Assembly: GCA_913057175.1 (NCBI GenBank)
Contig: CAJXNP010000031.1
Location: 1 to 39,333, forward strand
Direction: 5' to 3'
Source: an uncultured Cytophagales bacterium
GTDB taxonomy: Bacteria; Bacteroidota; Bacteroidia; Cytophagales; Cyclobacteriaceae
DNA: 39,333 nt
In this document: positions 1 to 9,500 of the stretch, one piece after another
Numbering within the stretch: position 1 is the first letter of the stretch
Layout of the letters: each line of letters starts with the position of its first letter
Program-made: the position numbers and the translations under genes
Notes under the pieces: model-generated
The model's input: the letters and a program-made list of their open reading frames with translations, nothing else
Database searches by the model: none
Told to the model about the DNA's origin: nothing

Positions 1-20
1 TGTCAGGGTTAACCTTGACA
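1..20. repeat. Near-perfect 20-bp palindrome at left edge
   Basis: The first 20 bases read almost the same on both strands (18 of 20 positions), centred on GGTTAACC. It could be the end of a longer inverted repeat or the terminator of a gene left of the window. The window edge prevents a decision. Confidence 0.4.
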
Positions 21-38
21 AAAACGCAGTTTTTCGTC

Positions 39-77
39 AACCCGTAGGGCAGATTAAGCTTTAGCTTAATCTGGGTT
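39..77. terminator. Strong hairpin, probable terminator
   Basis: Positions 50-60 (CAGATTAAGCT) and 63-73 (AGCTTAATCTG) form a perfect 11-bp stem with a 2-nt loop. AACCC at 39-43 and GGGTT at 73-77 also pair, though this extension overlaps the stem by one base. No long T-run follows on either side. Placement beyond the 3' end of the small gene on the minus strand suggests transcription termination, possibly for both directions; this is inference. Confidence 0.45.
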
Positions 78-88
78 TAAAAGGTTAA

Positions 89-144
89 TCCGGAAAAAGA
101 TAATACTATTAAGTATCAGTTAATACTCATTGTCTTTTCCCGGA
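89..144 (-). terminator. Long imperfect inverted repeat after the small gene
   Basis: TCCGGAAAAAGATAAT at 89-104 pairs with 128-144 (CATTGTCTTTTCCCGGA), with about 14 of 17 positions complementary. It lies about 30 bp past the stop of the minus-strand small gene, where a terminator or 3'-stabilising hairpin would be expected. Confidence 0.4.
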
Positions 145-175
145 TTTCAGTTAAACTAAGACGCAAACAAGGTTG

Positions 176-421
176 TTAACTTTCCTCTTCGCCGGTCGGT
201 TCACCGGTTGCTCCAAACCCTGTTCTAAGCTGATTTGCAACATCATCGTACCAAAGTGGTTTTTCATTACGCAGCATACCAACAATTAATTGAAATTCAT
301 CTGCACTGTTAATAACACGATTGTCAATGGAGCCATTGGTCGAGTCATATAATGCGATCCGTCCGTTGTGATTATCAACATCCCAACGGGAATAATAACG
401 TGCTACCTGTCTTAGAGCCAT
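176..421 (-). CDS. Small hypothetical protein
   Basis: Open frame of 81 codons with an ATG start. I do not recognise a named family. The protein is soluble and has no signal peptide or membrane segment. It contains an aromatic/charged stretch (RYYSRWDVDNHNGRIALYD) and ends in an acidic tail (GEPTGEEES). It is divergent from the DinB-fold gene with 93 bp between the starts. Codon use looks like genuine coding sequence rather than a shadow, since no better frame exists on the other strand. It may be a small conserved protein of the lineage; function unknown. Confidence 0.6.
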   Translation of the reverse strand: MALRQVARYYSRWDVDNHNGRIALYDSTNGSIDNRVINSADEFQLIVGMLRNEKPLWYDDVANQLRTGFGATGEPTGEEES

Positions 422-476
422 AGTTTTATATGTTTGGTTGAGGTCATAAAATTGTCACAAAATACCGTTATATTCA

Positions 477-494
477 ATCCTCATTTTTGAGGAT
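477..494 (+). promoter_or_regulatory. Perfect 7-bp inverted repeat in DinB leader
   Basis: ATCCTCA (477-483), TTTT, TGAGGAT (488-494) ends 20 bp before the ATG of the DinB-fold gene. It could be an operator or an mRNA hairpin. No regulator can be assigned. Confidence 0.35.
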
Positions 495-514
495 ATTGCC
501 TAATTTCTTTTATT

Positions 515-1159
515 ATGGAACATTTCTATTACAATCGCAGAAGAAAATTCTTAAAAGCATCCGCTGCAATCGGATTAGGATTGTCTTTCAAACCTCTATT
601 TTCCTCGGCAATTACAAAGTCAAACCCTAACGATGATAGTATGTATTTGATTGGTCCTCAGGATGGGTATGCTCCCCAAATCGGAACTTTGCTGTCCACC
701 ATGACGATGATGCGGGCCTGGGTAATTGAATCTGTCCAGGGGCTCAACCCGGATCAGTTGGACTACCAGCTTGACGATCAATCCAATTCTATTGGAGCCA
801 TGTTGTTGCATCTGGCAGCTACAGAAAGGTATTATCAGTTGAACACGTTTGATGAAATGGAATGGGGCACATGGAGTGATGAAATCAAGAAAGAATGGGA
901 TATTCCAATGGGGCTGGGAGAGGAGGCAAAGGAAAAAATTAAAGGAAATGAAATCAGTTTTTACCTTTCAAAACTGGATGAAGTCAGGGAAATTACCAAA
1001 AGTGAATTTGCCAAGCGGGATGATGATTGGTTGATGAAATCCGAGCTGTTTTTTGAAAATAAGCCAACCAACAATTACTGTAAATGGTTTCATGTTTGTG
1101 AGCATGAATCCAATCACAACGGTCAGATAAAACTGATTAAGAAAAGAATTCCAGTTTAA
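515..1159 (+). CDS. DinB-fold protein with Tat-type signal
   Basis: The 214-residue product begins with a twin-arginine-like leader (RRRKFLKASAAIGLGLSF), so export is likely. The body fits the DinB/DUF664 four-helix family: an MMRAWVIE helix, then HLAATE, and a late CEHESNHNGQI. Together these supply the usual metal-ligand histidines (one in the middle helix, two near the end). DinB-like proteins are metal-binding hydrolases or thiol-dependent transferases; the substrate here is unknown. An exported version is less common than the cytoplasmic one. It lies 52 bp before the fucosidase gene on the same strand, so co-transcription is possible. Confidence 0.82.
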   Translation: MEHFYYNRRRKFLKASAAIGLGLSFKPLFSSAITKSNPNDDSMYLIGPQDGYAPQIGTLLSTMTMMRAWVIESVQGLNPDQLDYQLDDQSNSIGAMLLHLAATERYYQLNTFDEMEWGTWSDEIKKEWDIPMGLGEEAKEKIKGNEISFYLSKLDEVREITKSEFAKRDDDWLMKSELFFENKPTNNYCKWFHVCEHESNHNGQIKLIKKRIPV

Positions 1160-1211
1160 CTTTATTTTATAAGATATAACTATTTGATTTATAATTAAAT
1201 ATAATTAATAA

Positions 1212-2687
1212 ATGAAAGTGATTAAACAGGTTTATTTATTGTGTGTACTTCTGGTTACTTCCATGTTTTCAGGGTGTCTCACCAAAGAGCAATCACATCC
1301 GGATATCCAACCCAATAAAGTGGTTCCTTCTCCCCAACAACTGGCTTATCAACAAATGGAAATGGTTGGGTTTATCCACTTTACCGTGAATACTTTTACA
1401 GATAAGGAATGGGGGTACGGGGATGAAAACCCTGAAATATTTAACCCGACCCAACTCGATGTTGAGCAGTGGGTTTTAACTGCCAAAGCCGGTGGGTTAA
1501 AAGAACTGATCCTGACTGCCAAACACCATGATGGCTTTTGTCTCTGGCCGAGTCAGTATACGGAACACAGTGTCAAAAATAGTCCATACAAAAAAGGGCA
1601 AGGGGATATTGTCAGGGAGTTTTCGGACGCCTGCAGGAAACACGGATTGAAAGTGGGACTGTATTTATCTCCATGGGACCGCAATCATCCTGATTACGGA
1701 AAACCGGAATATATCACATATTACAGAAACCAATTGCGCGAATTATTAACTAATTATGGGGAAATAAATGAAATATGGTTTGACGGGGCGAATGGAGGTG
1801 ATGGATATTACGGTGGGGCAAATGAATCCAGGTTTATTGATAAGGAAACTTATTATGACTGGCCAAACACAATCAAACTTGTCAAGGAATTGCAGCCTGA
1901 CATCAAGATCTTTTCGGATGCTGGTCCGGATATCCGTTGGGTGGGGAATGAGCATGGATTTGCAGGGGAGACATTCTGGTCTCCCATTCAAACGGATAGC
2001 CTGGTTATTGGAGATTCTAATCCCGAATATTTAAATACCGGAGATCCGGAAGGCAACAAATGGATTATTGGTCAATGCGATGTTTCCATTCGCCCAGGCT
2101 GGTTCTATCATGAAAGTCAGGATAGTTTAGTGAAGTCAACGGAAGAGCTGTTGGATATCTATTATAAATCGGTTGGCAGAAACGGTGTTTTGCTTCTCAA
2201 CCTGCCGCCTGATAAAAGAGGACTCATTCACCCAATAGATTCGACAAATTTGGCTGTTTTCAAACAAATCATTGACCGGACTTTTGATAAAAACCTTGTG
2301 TCAAATGCTTCTGCTTCAGCTTCCAATCACCGGTTTGATCATGAGAAATTTTCACCTGAAAATGTCATTGATCAAAATGACACAACTTATTGGTCTACAG
2401 ATGATAATGTGTTTTCTTCTGAGGTAATTGTTGAATTATCCGAGGAAAGTGTTTTCGACCGGATTGTAATAAGCGAACCCATTAGGTTTGGTCAGCGAAT
2501 AAGTGAATTTGAGATCCAGATCGAAAAGGAGGGGAGTTGGACAAAAGTGGCAGAAGGAACAACCATAGGTTATAAAAGAATTTTAAGAATTGAACCTGCT
2601 TCTTCTTCGAAACTCAAATTGAAAATACTTGATTCTAAAAATATACCGGCGATTTCAGAGTTGGGTTTATACAAAACGACTAATTAA
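1212..2687 (+). CDS. Alpha-L-fucosidase, GH29, lipoprotein
   Basis: The 491-residue protein has a lipoprotein-type signal (hydrophobic stretch, then SGC with Cys22). The GH29 barrel follows: GFIHFTVNTFTDKEWGYG near residue 53, LTAKHHDGFCLWPS near 101, GLKVGLYLSPWDR near 145, and EIWFDGANG carrying the expected nucleophile Asp191. Residues of about 350-490 look like a beta-sandwich, F5/8 type C-like domain (SASASNHRFDHEKFSPENVID... and TYWSTDD). The early strand order and this tail suggest GH29 subfamily B, which favours alpha-1,3/1,4 linkages in fucosylated glycans. It probably acts at the cell surface or in the periplasm. Subfamily is inference; the family is secure. Confidence 0.9.
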   Translation: MKVIKQVYLLCVLLVTSMFSGCLTKEQSHPDIQPNKVVPSPQQLAYQQMEMVGFIHFTVNTFTDKEWGYGDENPEIFNPTQLDVEQWVLTAKAGGLKELILTAKHHDGFCLWPSQYTEHSVKNSPYKKGQGDIVREFSDACRKHGLKVGLYLSPWDRNHPDYGKPEYITYYRNQLRELLTNYGEINEIWFDGANGGDGYYGGANESRFIDKETYYDWPNTIKLVKELQPDIKIFSDAGPDIRWVGNEHGFAGETFWSPIQTDSLVIGDSNPEYLNTGDPEGNKWIIGQCDVSIRPGWFYHESQDSLVKSTEELLDIYYKSVGRNGVLLLNLPPDKRGLIHPIDSTNLAVFKQIIDRTFDKNLVSNASASASNHRFDHEKFSPENVIDQNDTTYWSTDDNVFSSEVIVELSEESVFDRIVISEPIRFGQRISEFEIQIEKEGSWTKVAEGTTIGYKRILRIEPASSSKLKLKILDSKNIPAISELGLYKTTN

Positions 2688-2964
2688 AGCCTTTATCGTC
2701 ATGGAATGACTATGAGAATGAATTAGAGACTAGTCAAAAGCCAGAAGTCATACCATGACTAAACATTATGGAGAAGTAGCTTGTATAGTCAGCCGATGAC
2801 TGCTTACTTATTTTCCAATTTCCGGTTCCCTTACTCAGTCATCGTTCGACGACGAATAACCTCTTTTTCGTTATGGTGCGATGAGAATTGGGAATAGATA
2901 ATTTGTTACAAACATTTTTATGTGTAAAATTGAGAAGGGACATTTTTTAACTTATACACAATAG

Positions 2965-4164
2965 ATGGAGGCACCTAAATTTCCTGAGAATGAAAAGGAA
3001 AGACTTGCAGCGATTGACGAGTACAATATTCTCGACACTTTGCCCGAACAGGAATTTGACAACATCACACGGCTAGCTTCCGAAATTTGCCATACCCCGA
3101 TTTCTCTGATCACCATCCTGGATCCTGAAAGGAATTGGTTCAAATCCCATCATGGCATTGATTTTAACGAGTCCCCACGAGATATTTCCTTTTGCGGACA
3201 TGCTATCTTACACCCTGATCAAATGATGATTGTTGCAGACACAACCAAGGATAAAAGATTTGCTGACAATCCAAATGTAGTGGATTACAATGTTCATTTT
3301 TATGCAGGAGTTCCATTGACTACTCCTGATGGCTTTCCATTGGGGACATTGTGCATCATGGATTTTGTACCCAGACAGTTGGAAGAAGGTCAGGTTGAAA
3401 CATTGAAAGCACTGGCGAATCAGGCTGTAAATCTTTTTGAGTTGAGAAAGGCCAATTTGCTTTTGCAGAAAAACCAGTTAGAACTGGCCAGTCGAAACGA
3501 GGAACTGGAACAATTTGCCATGGTTGTTTCCCATGATCTGAAGTCCCCCTTATCCAATATTTCTGCTCTGATCGATATGTTGAAAAAGGGCTATACGGAT
3601 CGCTTTGATGAGGAAGGAAAAGAAATCCTGAAATACCTATCGAAGTCATCCGATAAACTTAAAAACCTGATAGATGGCATCCTGGAATACTATCGAAGCA
3701 CAAAGATTTTAACGGAAGGGAAAGGCCGTTTTACCTTGCGGGAATTGATTGAACCGATTGTCGAGCTGGTCGACGTAAATGAAGATTGTGAAATTGAATT
3801 TCCTGACAGCAACGAGCAGATTTACCTCAACAAAACTTCCTTTCAACAGATTTTAATGAATTTGTTGGGCAACTGTATCAAATACAATGATAAAAACAAT
3901 GTTATTATCAACATAGGGTTTGAAGAGGATGATTCCTACTACTTCTTTTCTGTCGAAGACAATGGCCCTGGGATCGATAAGGAACATCAGAAACTCATAT
4001 TCGAACTTTTCAATAACCTCGGAAAAACAGACCGGTTCAATAATTCCGGAAATGGCATTGGTTTGTCAACTGTCAAAAAACTAGTGGAAGGGCATGGCGG
4101 AACGATTCAGGTCAATCCTGAGTTTGACAAAGGAACACTTATTGAGTTTTCCCTGAAAAAGTAA
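2965..4164 (+). CDS. GAF-domain sensor histidine kinase, soluble
   Basis: The 399-residue protein has no membrane segment. A GAF domain spans about residues 22-155 (EFDNITRLASEICHTPISLI, then DISFCGHAILHPDQMMIV). A short coiled coil leads to HisKA with VVSHDLKSPLSNIS, phospho-acceptor His190. The HATPase domain shows the N box (NLLGNCIKYND), DNGPGID and the GNGIGLSTVKKLVEGHGG lid. The kinase therefore looks catalytically intact and cytoplasmic. No response regulator lies next to it. Its stop is 7 bp from the stop of the convergent fucosidase gene. The signal sensed by the GAF domain is unknown. Confidence 0.92.
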   Translation: MEAPKFPENEKERLAAIDEYNILDTLPEQEFDNITRLASEICHTPISLITILDPERNWFKSHHGIDFNESPRDISFCGHAILHPDQMMIVADTTKDKRFADNPNVVDYNVHFYAGVPLTTPDGFPLGTLCIMDFVPRQLEEGQVETLKALANQAVNLFELRKANLLLQKNQLELASRNEELEQFAMVVSHDLKSPLSNISALIDMLKKGYTDRFDEEGKEILKYLSKSSDKLKNLIDGILEYYRSTKILTEGKGRFTLRELIEPIVELVDVNEDCEIEFPDSNEQIYLNKTSFQQILMNLLGNCIKYNDKNNVIINIGFEEDDSYYFFSVEDNGPGIDKEHQKLIFELFNNLGKTDRFNNSGNGIGLSTVKKLVEGHGGTIQVNPEFDKGTLIEFSLKK

Positions 4165-4171
4165 ATTGAGA

Positions 4172-5680
4172 TCACTCAACCTCCACCTTAAAAATCACAG
4201 CCAATTCATTCGGAGCAGAGCCAGGAGTGGTAAAGCTCAATCCTGAGTTATTGGATTTAAATTTGATCTTTTCATCACTTCCCAACATAGAGACATTCGA
4301 TACTTGTAAATTTTCTCCTGGCTGACCTTTCCCAAATGACTGAATGGTAACTTTTTTATTGGCTCCCGGCCAGCCCATCAGGATTACATGGATGATCTTT
4401 CCATCTTTGCTTTTTGTAAACCGGATATTTTCATGACTGTATGGCGAGCGGGTTGCCCGGTGTCCCATATCGACTTCCGGGCCTTCGCCGAACGCTTCCC
4501 ACGGACGGGTTGCGTAGATCCCGTCACCATTGATTTTAAACCATTGTCCGATGTCCTTTAGGATCTGTACCGTTTCATCGTCCAGGGTGCCATCTGCTTT
4601 GGGAGGAACGTTCAGGAGTAAATTGCCATTTTTTGAAACGATATCGATCATCTTGTCAATGACTGCGTTCGCATCCTTATAATCTGCAAATTTATTGTAT
4701 CCCCATGGTCCGATGCTGTCATCCGTCTGCCAGGGTTTTTCACGGATATTCCTTGATTTACCCCTTTCAATATCAAGTGTAGCAACCCCTTCAAAATAAG
4801 GCGCTCGTTCCGGTCCTTTGTCACTTTTGTGGGTAATGACCCCTTCCTGATTGCCGTTGTGCCAGGTCTGGTTCAGGTTGTAGTAATAGGCAAAGAAATC
4901 GAACCCGGTCTGGCCTTTATCTTCTCCTGCAAAGGGTACCGCTGAGTCCAGGTAAATGAAATCGGGCCGGTAGTTTTCTGTCAGGTCTTTCATTCTCAAC
5001 ATCCAGTATTGTCGCCACATAATGGGTGGATTTTCCGTGTCAGCTCGGTTGTCATCCCCGTAAGGGATATGATACAAATCCTGGTATTTTGGATCATTGC
5101 CATCATACGGCACTCCTTTTTTCGGACCTGTTGTATCGCTTCGGTGACTGGTCTGCATCCAGGAGATAGAGCGGGCCACATGCGTGGTGACACCAAATCG
5201 CAATCCATGATCCAAAGCTGCTTCCCGCATCATTTTCAGAAGGTCTTTTTTGGGGCCCATGTTAACTGCATTGTAAGGGGTGTATTGTGAATCCCACAAT
5301 TCAAAACCATCGTGATGGACCGCACAGGGAGTAAAGTATTTTGCACCGGCTTCTTTGAAAAGGCTCAGCCAGGCATTTGCATCAAATTTCTCTGCTTTCC
5401 ACATGGGAATGAAATCCTTGTATCCAAACTCACTTGGATGACCGTAGTTTTCCACGTGGTATTTGTACACATCATGGCCCTCCATGTACATTTCCCGGCC
5501 GTACCATTCGCCAAATTCCGGTACGGAGTACACTCCCCAATGCACGTAAATGCCAAACTTGGCATCGCTGAACCACTCAGGACATTCGTATTGTTGAAGG
5601 GATTCCAGATTGGGTTCGAAGTTTTGGGCGAATGATAGGTTTAGAAGAAAAGTAAACAAGATAAGGGAGATCCATTTCAT
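4172..5680 (-). CDS. Alpha-L-fucosidase, GH29, secreted
   Basis: The 502-residue product has a Sec signal ending LSFAQ (residues 1-19). GH29 motifs are KFGIYVHWGVYSVPEFGEWYG, YFTPCAVHHDGFELWDS, the GLRFGVTTH strand and YRPDFIYLDSAVPF with the likely nucleophile Asp245. The later stretch NGNLLLNVPPKADG is a standard end-of-barrel motif of the family. A C-terminal beta domain (about 400-500) follows. It resembles GH29 subfamily A (broad alpha-L-fucosidases) more than the lipoprotein enzyme at 1212-2687, so the two are not recent duplicates. It is likely periplasmic or extracellular. Confidence 0.92.
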   Translation of the reverse strand: MKWISLILFTFLLNLSFAQNFEPNLESLQQYECPEWFSDAKFGIYVHWGVYSVPEFGEWYGREMYMEGHDVYKYHVENYGHPSEFGYKDFIPMWKAEKFDANAWLSLFKEAGAKYFTPCAVHHDGFELWDSQYTPYNAVNMGPKKDLLKMMREAALDHGLRFGVTTHVARSISWMQTSHRSDTTGPKKGVPYDGNDPKYQDLYHIPYGDDNRADTENPPIMWRQYWMLRMKDLTENYRPDFIYLDSAVPFAGEDKGQTGFDFFAYYYNLNQTWHNGNQEGVITHKSDKGPERAPYFEGVATLDIERGKSRNIREKPWQTDDSIGPWGYNKFADYKDANAVIDKMIDIVSKNGNLLLNVPPKADGTLDDETVQILKDIGQWFKINGDGIYATRPWEAFGEGPEVDMGHRATRSPYSHENIRFTKSKDGKIIHVILMGWPGANKKVTIQSFGKGQPGENLQVSNVSMLGSDEKIKFKSNNSGLSFTTPGSAPNELAVIFKVEVE

Positions 5681-6505
5681 GATTCAAAAGCGATTGATTT
5701 TAAACTCAATGTTAGTGAAACAATTGAGAGTGACCATCCTTGATTGTCCTGCAAGGGTGTTAACCCAATTAGGAGTTGCTCTGTGGAGCCCATTTTGAAC
5801 TTTGTCTAGCTTCGTGTTTTAAAAGATACTACAGAGCTACGGAGAAAATACGAGTCCAGGTGGGCGTTTGTCAGCAAGTATCCCTTTGGAAAAAGCGCTG
5901 CATTTAAGTTCATAGTCAATGCCTCCATTCAACTTTCTGGTGATCTCTTTTAAACCTTAGTGAAGATTTTTTTTACAGGCTATCACCGGGTTTTTGAGAG
6001 TGCCGTGCAGGAACCCAAATATGTTTCAGTTTTGTACCTTAACCCGAATTATTCAGGTTATTTATTAATTCCGGTTGTCGCTCTTTTGTGCATTGAAATG
6101 ATCAAAAAGATTCTTAAATTTCAAAAACGGGAAATACGACTGTGTAATAATTACCCGTTTTATAGGGAACATTGCACGATACATAGAAGGGCTCAATGTC
6201 AATTAGTCAGGCCTAGGTGTGGTTTTAGACGAATTAACGGTGATTTTTAGAGTTGGTAAGAAATTTGCAAAAACAATTGATCATCTATTTTTGTTGCTTT
6301 CTACAACCTGTTCCGGCAAATGATAGACGTAGGTGTGGAATTTTGCAGAATGAATGGTTTGCGCCAGCTGGGCTATTTGAGAAAGATCAGAACCAGTGCC
6401 AGACTGCACTCAATCAGTGCCTTAAAGGGTGTGATCGCAAATAAAACTTTGATCTTATAAGATTATTCCGAACGTTTTCAATAGTTATTGAATAATACTC
6501 CTAAA
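5681..6505. other. Long intergenic region, no convincing gene
   Basis: About 825 bp separate the divergent fucosidase and CheR-kinase genes. Open frames at 5960-6250 and 6253-6444 have no recognisable domain, unnatural composition (runs of Cys/Arg) and no linked start signals, so I do not call them. I found no clear TTG/TAnnTTTG promoter by eye. A small RNA or a decayed gene cannot be excluded. Confidence 0.5.
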
Positions 6506-9500
6506 ATGGACACAAAAAAACAAGAATTGAATGCACCATTTTCAAGTGTGTTGGAGGAAATCTCAATTATTTTGAAAACGCACGAAAATTTCAATTTATC
6601 TCAATATAAAACGTCAACGGTTAGTCGTCGTATCGCCAGGAGAATGAGCTTATCTGGTTTGGACTCATACACGAACTACCTGGAAAAACTTCGGATAAGC
6701 AAAGAGGAGCGCCAAAAACTTGTCGGCGACATTCTGATTAATGTCACAGATTTTTTCCGTGACCATGAGGCATTTATTTACCTGGAAAAAAGGGTTATTC
6801 CGGAACTTCTGGACAGTTTGAAGGATGGTGAGGATCTGAGGGTTTGGGTGGCAGGGTGCGCGACGGGAGAGGAGGCATATTCCCTTGCAATCCTACTTAC
6901 CGAAAGCCTGCAGGATACCCATAATAGTACAAGGGAAATTAAAATATTTGCTACCGATGCGGATGAAGAAGCAATACAAGTTGCTCGGAAAGGTGTTTTT
7001 CCCGCAAGTTCAATTGAAAAAATACCGGAAAAGTATTTGGAAAAGTATTTTTTAAAAAATGAAAAGGACGATCAATACAGGATTGTCAGCACAATACGAG
7101 AGCTTATTTCCTTTGCTGTGCACAATGTTGTGTTAAACCCGCCCTTTTCACGAATTCATTTTGTCAGTTGCCGGAATTTATTGATCTATCTGCAAAAAGA
7201 GATGCAGGAAAAAGTATTAAGCTCATTTTATTTTTCATTGGAAAAAGGGTTCTACCTATTTTTGGGAAACTCGGAATCGATTGACAACAGGATCCGATAT
7301 TTCACGCCCTTTTCTAAAAAATGGAACCTTTACAAGAAGTCATCCGAATTTGATAATCTGAAAGCAATGCAAAAGAATTATAGCAATGACAAACCTGAAC
7401 TTAAGTTGAGCACCACAGGTAAATTGTCCCATTTTACTAAAACGCTTAAAGGGTCAGGATCAGGAATTTCCGATAAAATTCGGCAATCAATACTGGAGAA
7501 AGTCATTCCTGCAATGATCGTTGTGGATTCCGACGGTAAAATCCTGTATTACCATGGCAAATTGAAGCCTTTTGTGATTGTACCTTCGGGTGAACCGAGA
7601 AATGATATTTCTGGTAATATTATTCCCGCTTTGCGAACGCGTTTGCGCAGCAGCTTGTTGAAGGTGCGCAAAACTAAAAAGGAGCTTGCTTATAGCTGCG
7701 TAATATCGAGTGGCGATGACGGCGATGCGTCAGAGATAGCGGTAAAGGTTGAGTTGATCCCACTAAAGGACCTTGAAATTGGCGGGGAAGAAGCCATAGG
7801 AATAATATTCCACACTTTGGATGGTATAAGCGAAGATCAAAAAGAAAAGCTGATAGCCCTTGATGATTCCCATTTAAACCAGGCCCTGGAACAAGAACTG
7901 GCCGAAACCAGGGAGCAACTTCAAAAAATGGTCGAGGAGCTGGAATCGAGCGCCGAAGAATTAAAGGCCGCACATGAAGAAGCGCTTTCGACAAATGAAG
8001 AATTGCAGGCGGCTAACGAAGAACTTGAAGCGACATCCGGCGAGCTAAGGTCGCTTAATGAGGAGTTGTATGCCGTAAATCAACAACTTAAAAACAAAGT
8101 CCAGCTTCTTCAAAATGCCAACAACGATGTGCAAAACTTTTTTGCCAGCACAAACCTGCCGACTATTTTCTTAAATCCTGAACTGGAAATACAAAGATAT
8201 ACCCCTGCTGCTGAACGATTACTCAAACTGGTGCCAAAGTACATCGGGCGACCCGTCTTTACGCTTGATCGGGACCTGGTAGACCGCGAGCTTGAATATG
8301 AGTGCAAGGAGGTGTTGCAGAACTTTCAGCCCATAAGGAAAGAAAAAAAGTCCTATGACGGCCGATGGTATATCCGTCAGATCAGCCCGTATAAAACCGA
8401 GGACAGAAGAATAGAAGGGGTGGTGTTGACCTTCCATCACATCACCGAAATGAAACATCTTACCAGGAGGGCGGAAAATAGGGAAAAACAACATGCAGTG
8501 GTAGCAAAGCTCGGCCTGATGGCGCTTTCAGGAACAGAACCTGAAGAACTGATGCGGCACGCTGCAAGGCAAATTGTTTACGTACTGGAAGCTGATTTTT
8601 GTAAAATATTAAAATACCAACCTGAAGAAAACAATTTTAAAATGGTTGCCGGCATAGGATGGAGGGAAGGGCTGGTGGGGAAGGTGTATGTGCCCAATGA
8701 GCAAAATTCGCAGGCGGGATATACATTTATGGTCCACGAACCGGTCATTGTGAAGGATCTTGCTGACGAAAAAAGGTTTGGTGGCCCTGAATTATTGTTG
8801 AGCCACCGTGTGGTAAGCGGAATTAGCTGTATCATCAACCACTCCGATCCTCCTTATGGCGTAATTGGCGTACATACCAAGGAATACAAAGAATTTACAA
8901 ATGATGATGCAAATTTTCTGTTATCTGTAGCGAATATGGTTTCAACTGCCGTTCGCACCAAAGAAGACAAATTAAAATTGTTCAGAAGTGAAGAGCAGTT
9001 CCGGGCAATTTCCAATTCCATTCCCCAGCTGGCGTGGATGACGGACAACACCGGCTATATTTTCTGGTACAATCAACGCTGGTACGACTACACGGGCACC
9101 AAATTAGAAGAAATGAAAGGATGGGGTTGGCAAAAGGTTCACCATGAAGATCATATCGACCGTGTTGTGGAAAAATTTAAGCATCAGATTGAAATTGGGG
9201 AATCGTGGGAAGACACCTTCCCGTTACGAGGCGCTGATGGAAAGTACAGGTGGTTTTTATCACGGGCGAACCCGATCAGGAACGAAAAAGGCGAGGTGAT
9301 TCACTGGTTTGGCACAAATACGGACATTACCGAGCAGAGGGAGATGGAAGCTTCCCTTATGGAGGCCATAAATAAACTGGAAAAAGCTGATGAAAAGAAA
9401 AACGAATTCCTTGCAATCCTGGGACATGAGTTAAGGAATCCGTTAGCGGCCATAAAAGGCAGTACCGAAATCCTTGAACTGGAGATGAGGCAACACCAAC

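Noticed and set aside
2688..2964. Possible regulatory palindromes before the GAF kinase (AGTCA...TGACT)
   Set aside because: Arms of only 5 bp and no defined spacing to a promoter; not distinguishable from chance.
5960..6444. Two open frames (96 and 63 codons) in the long intergenic region
   Set aside because: No domain, poor composition, no start signal; more likely chance frames.
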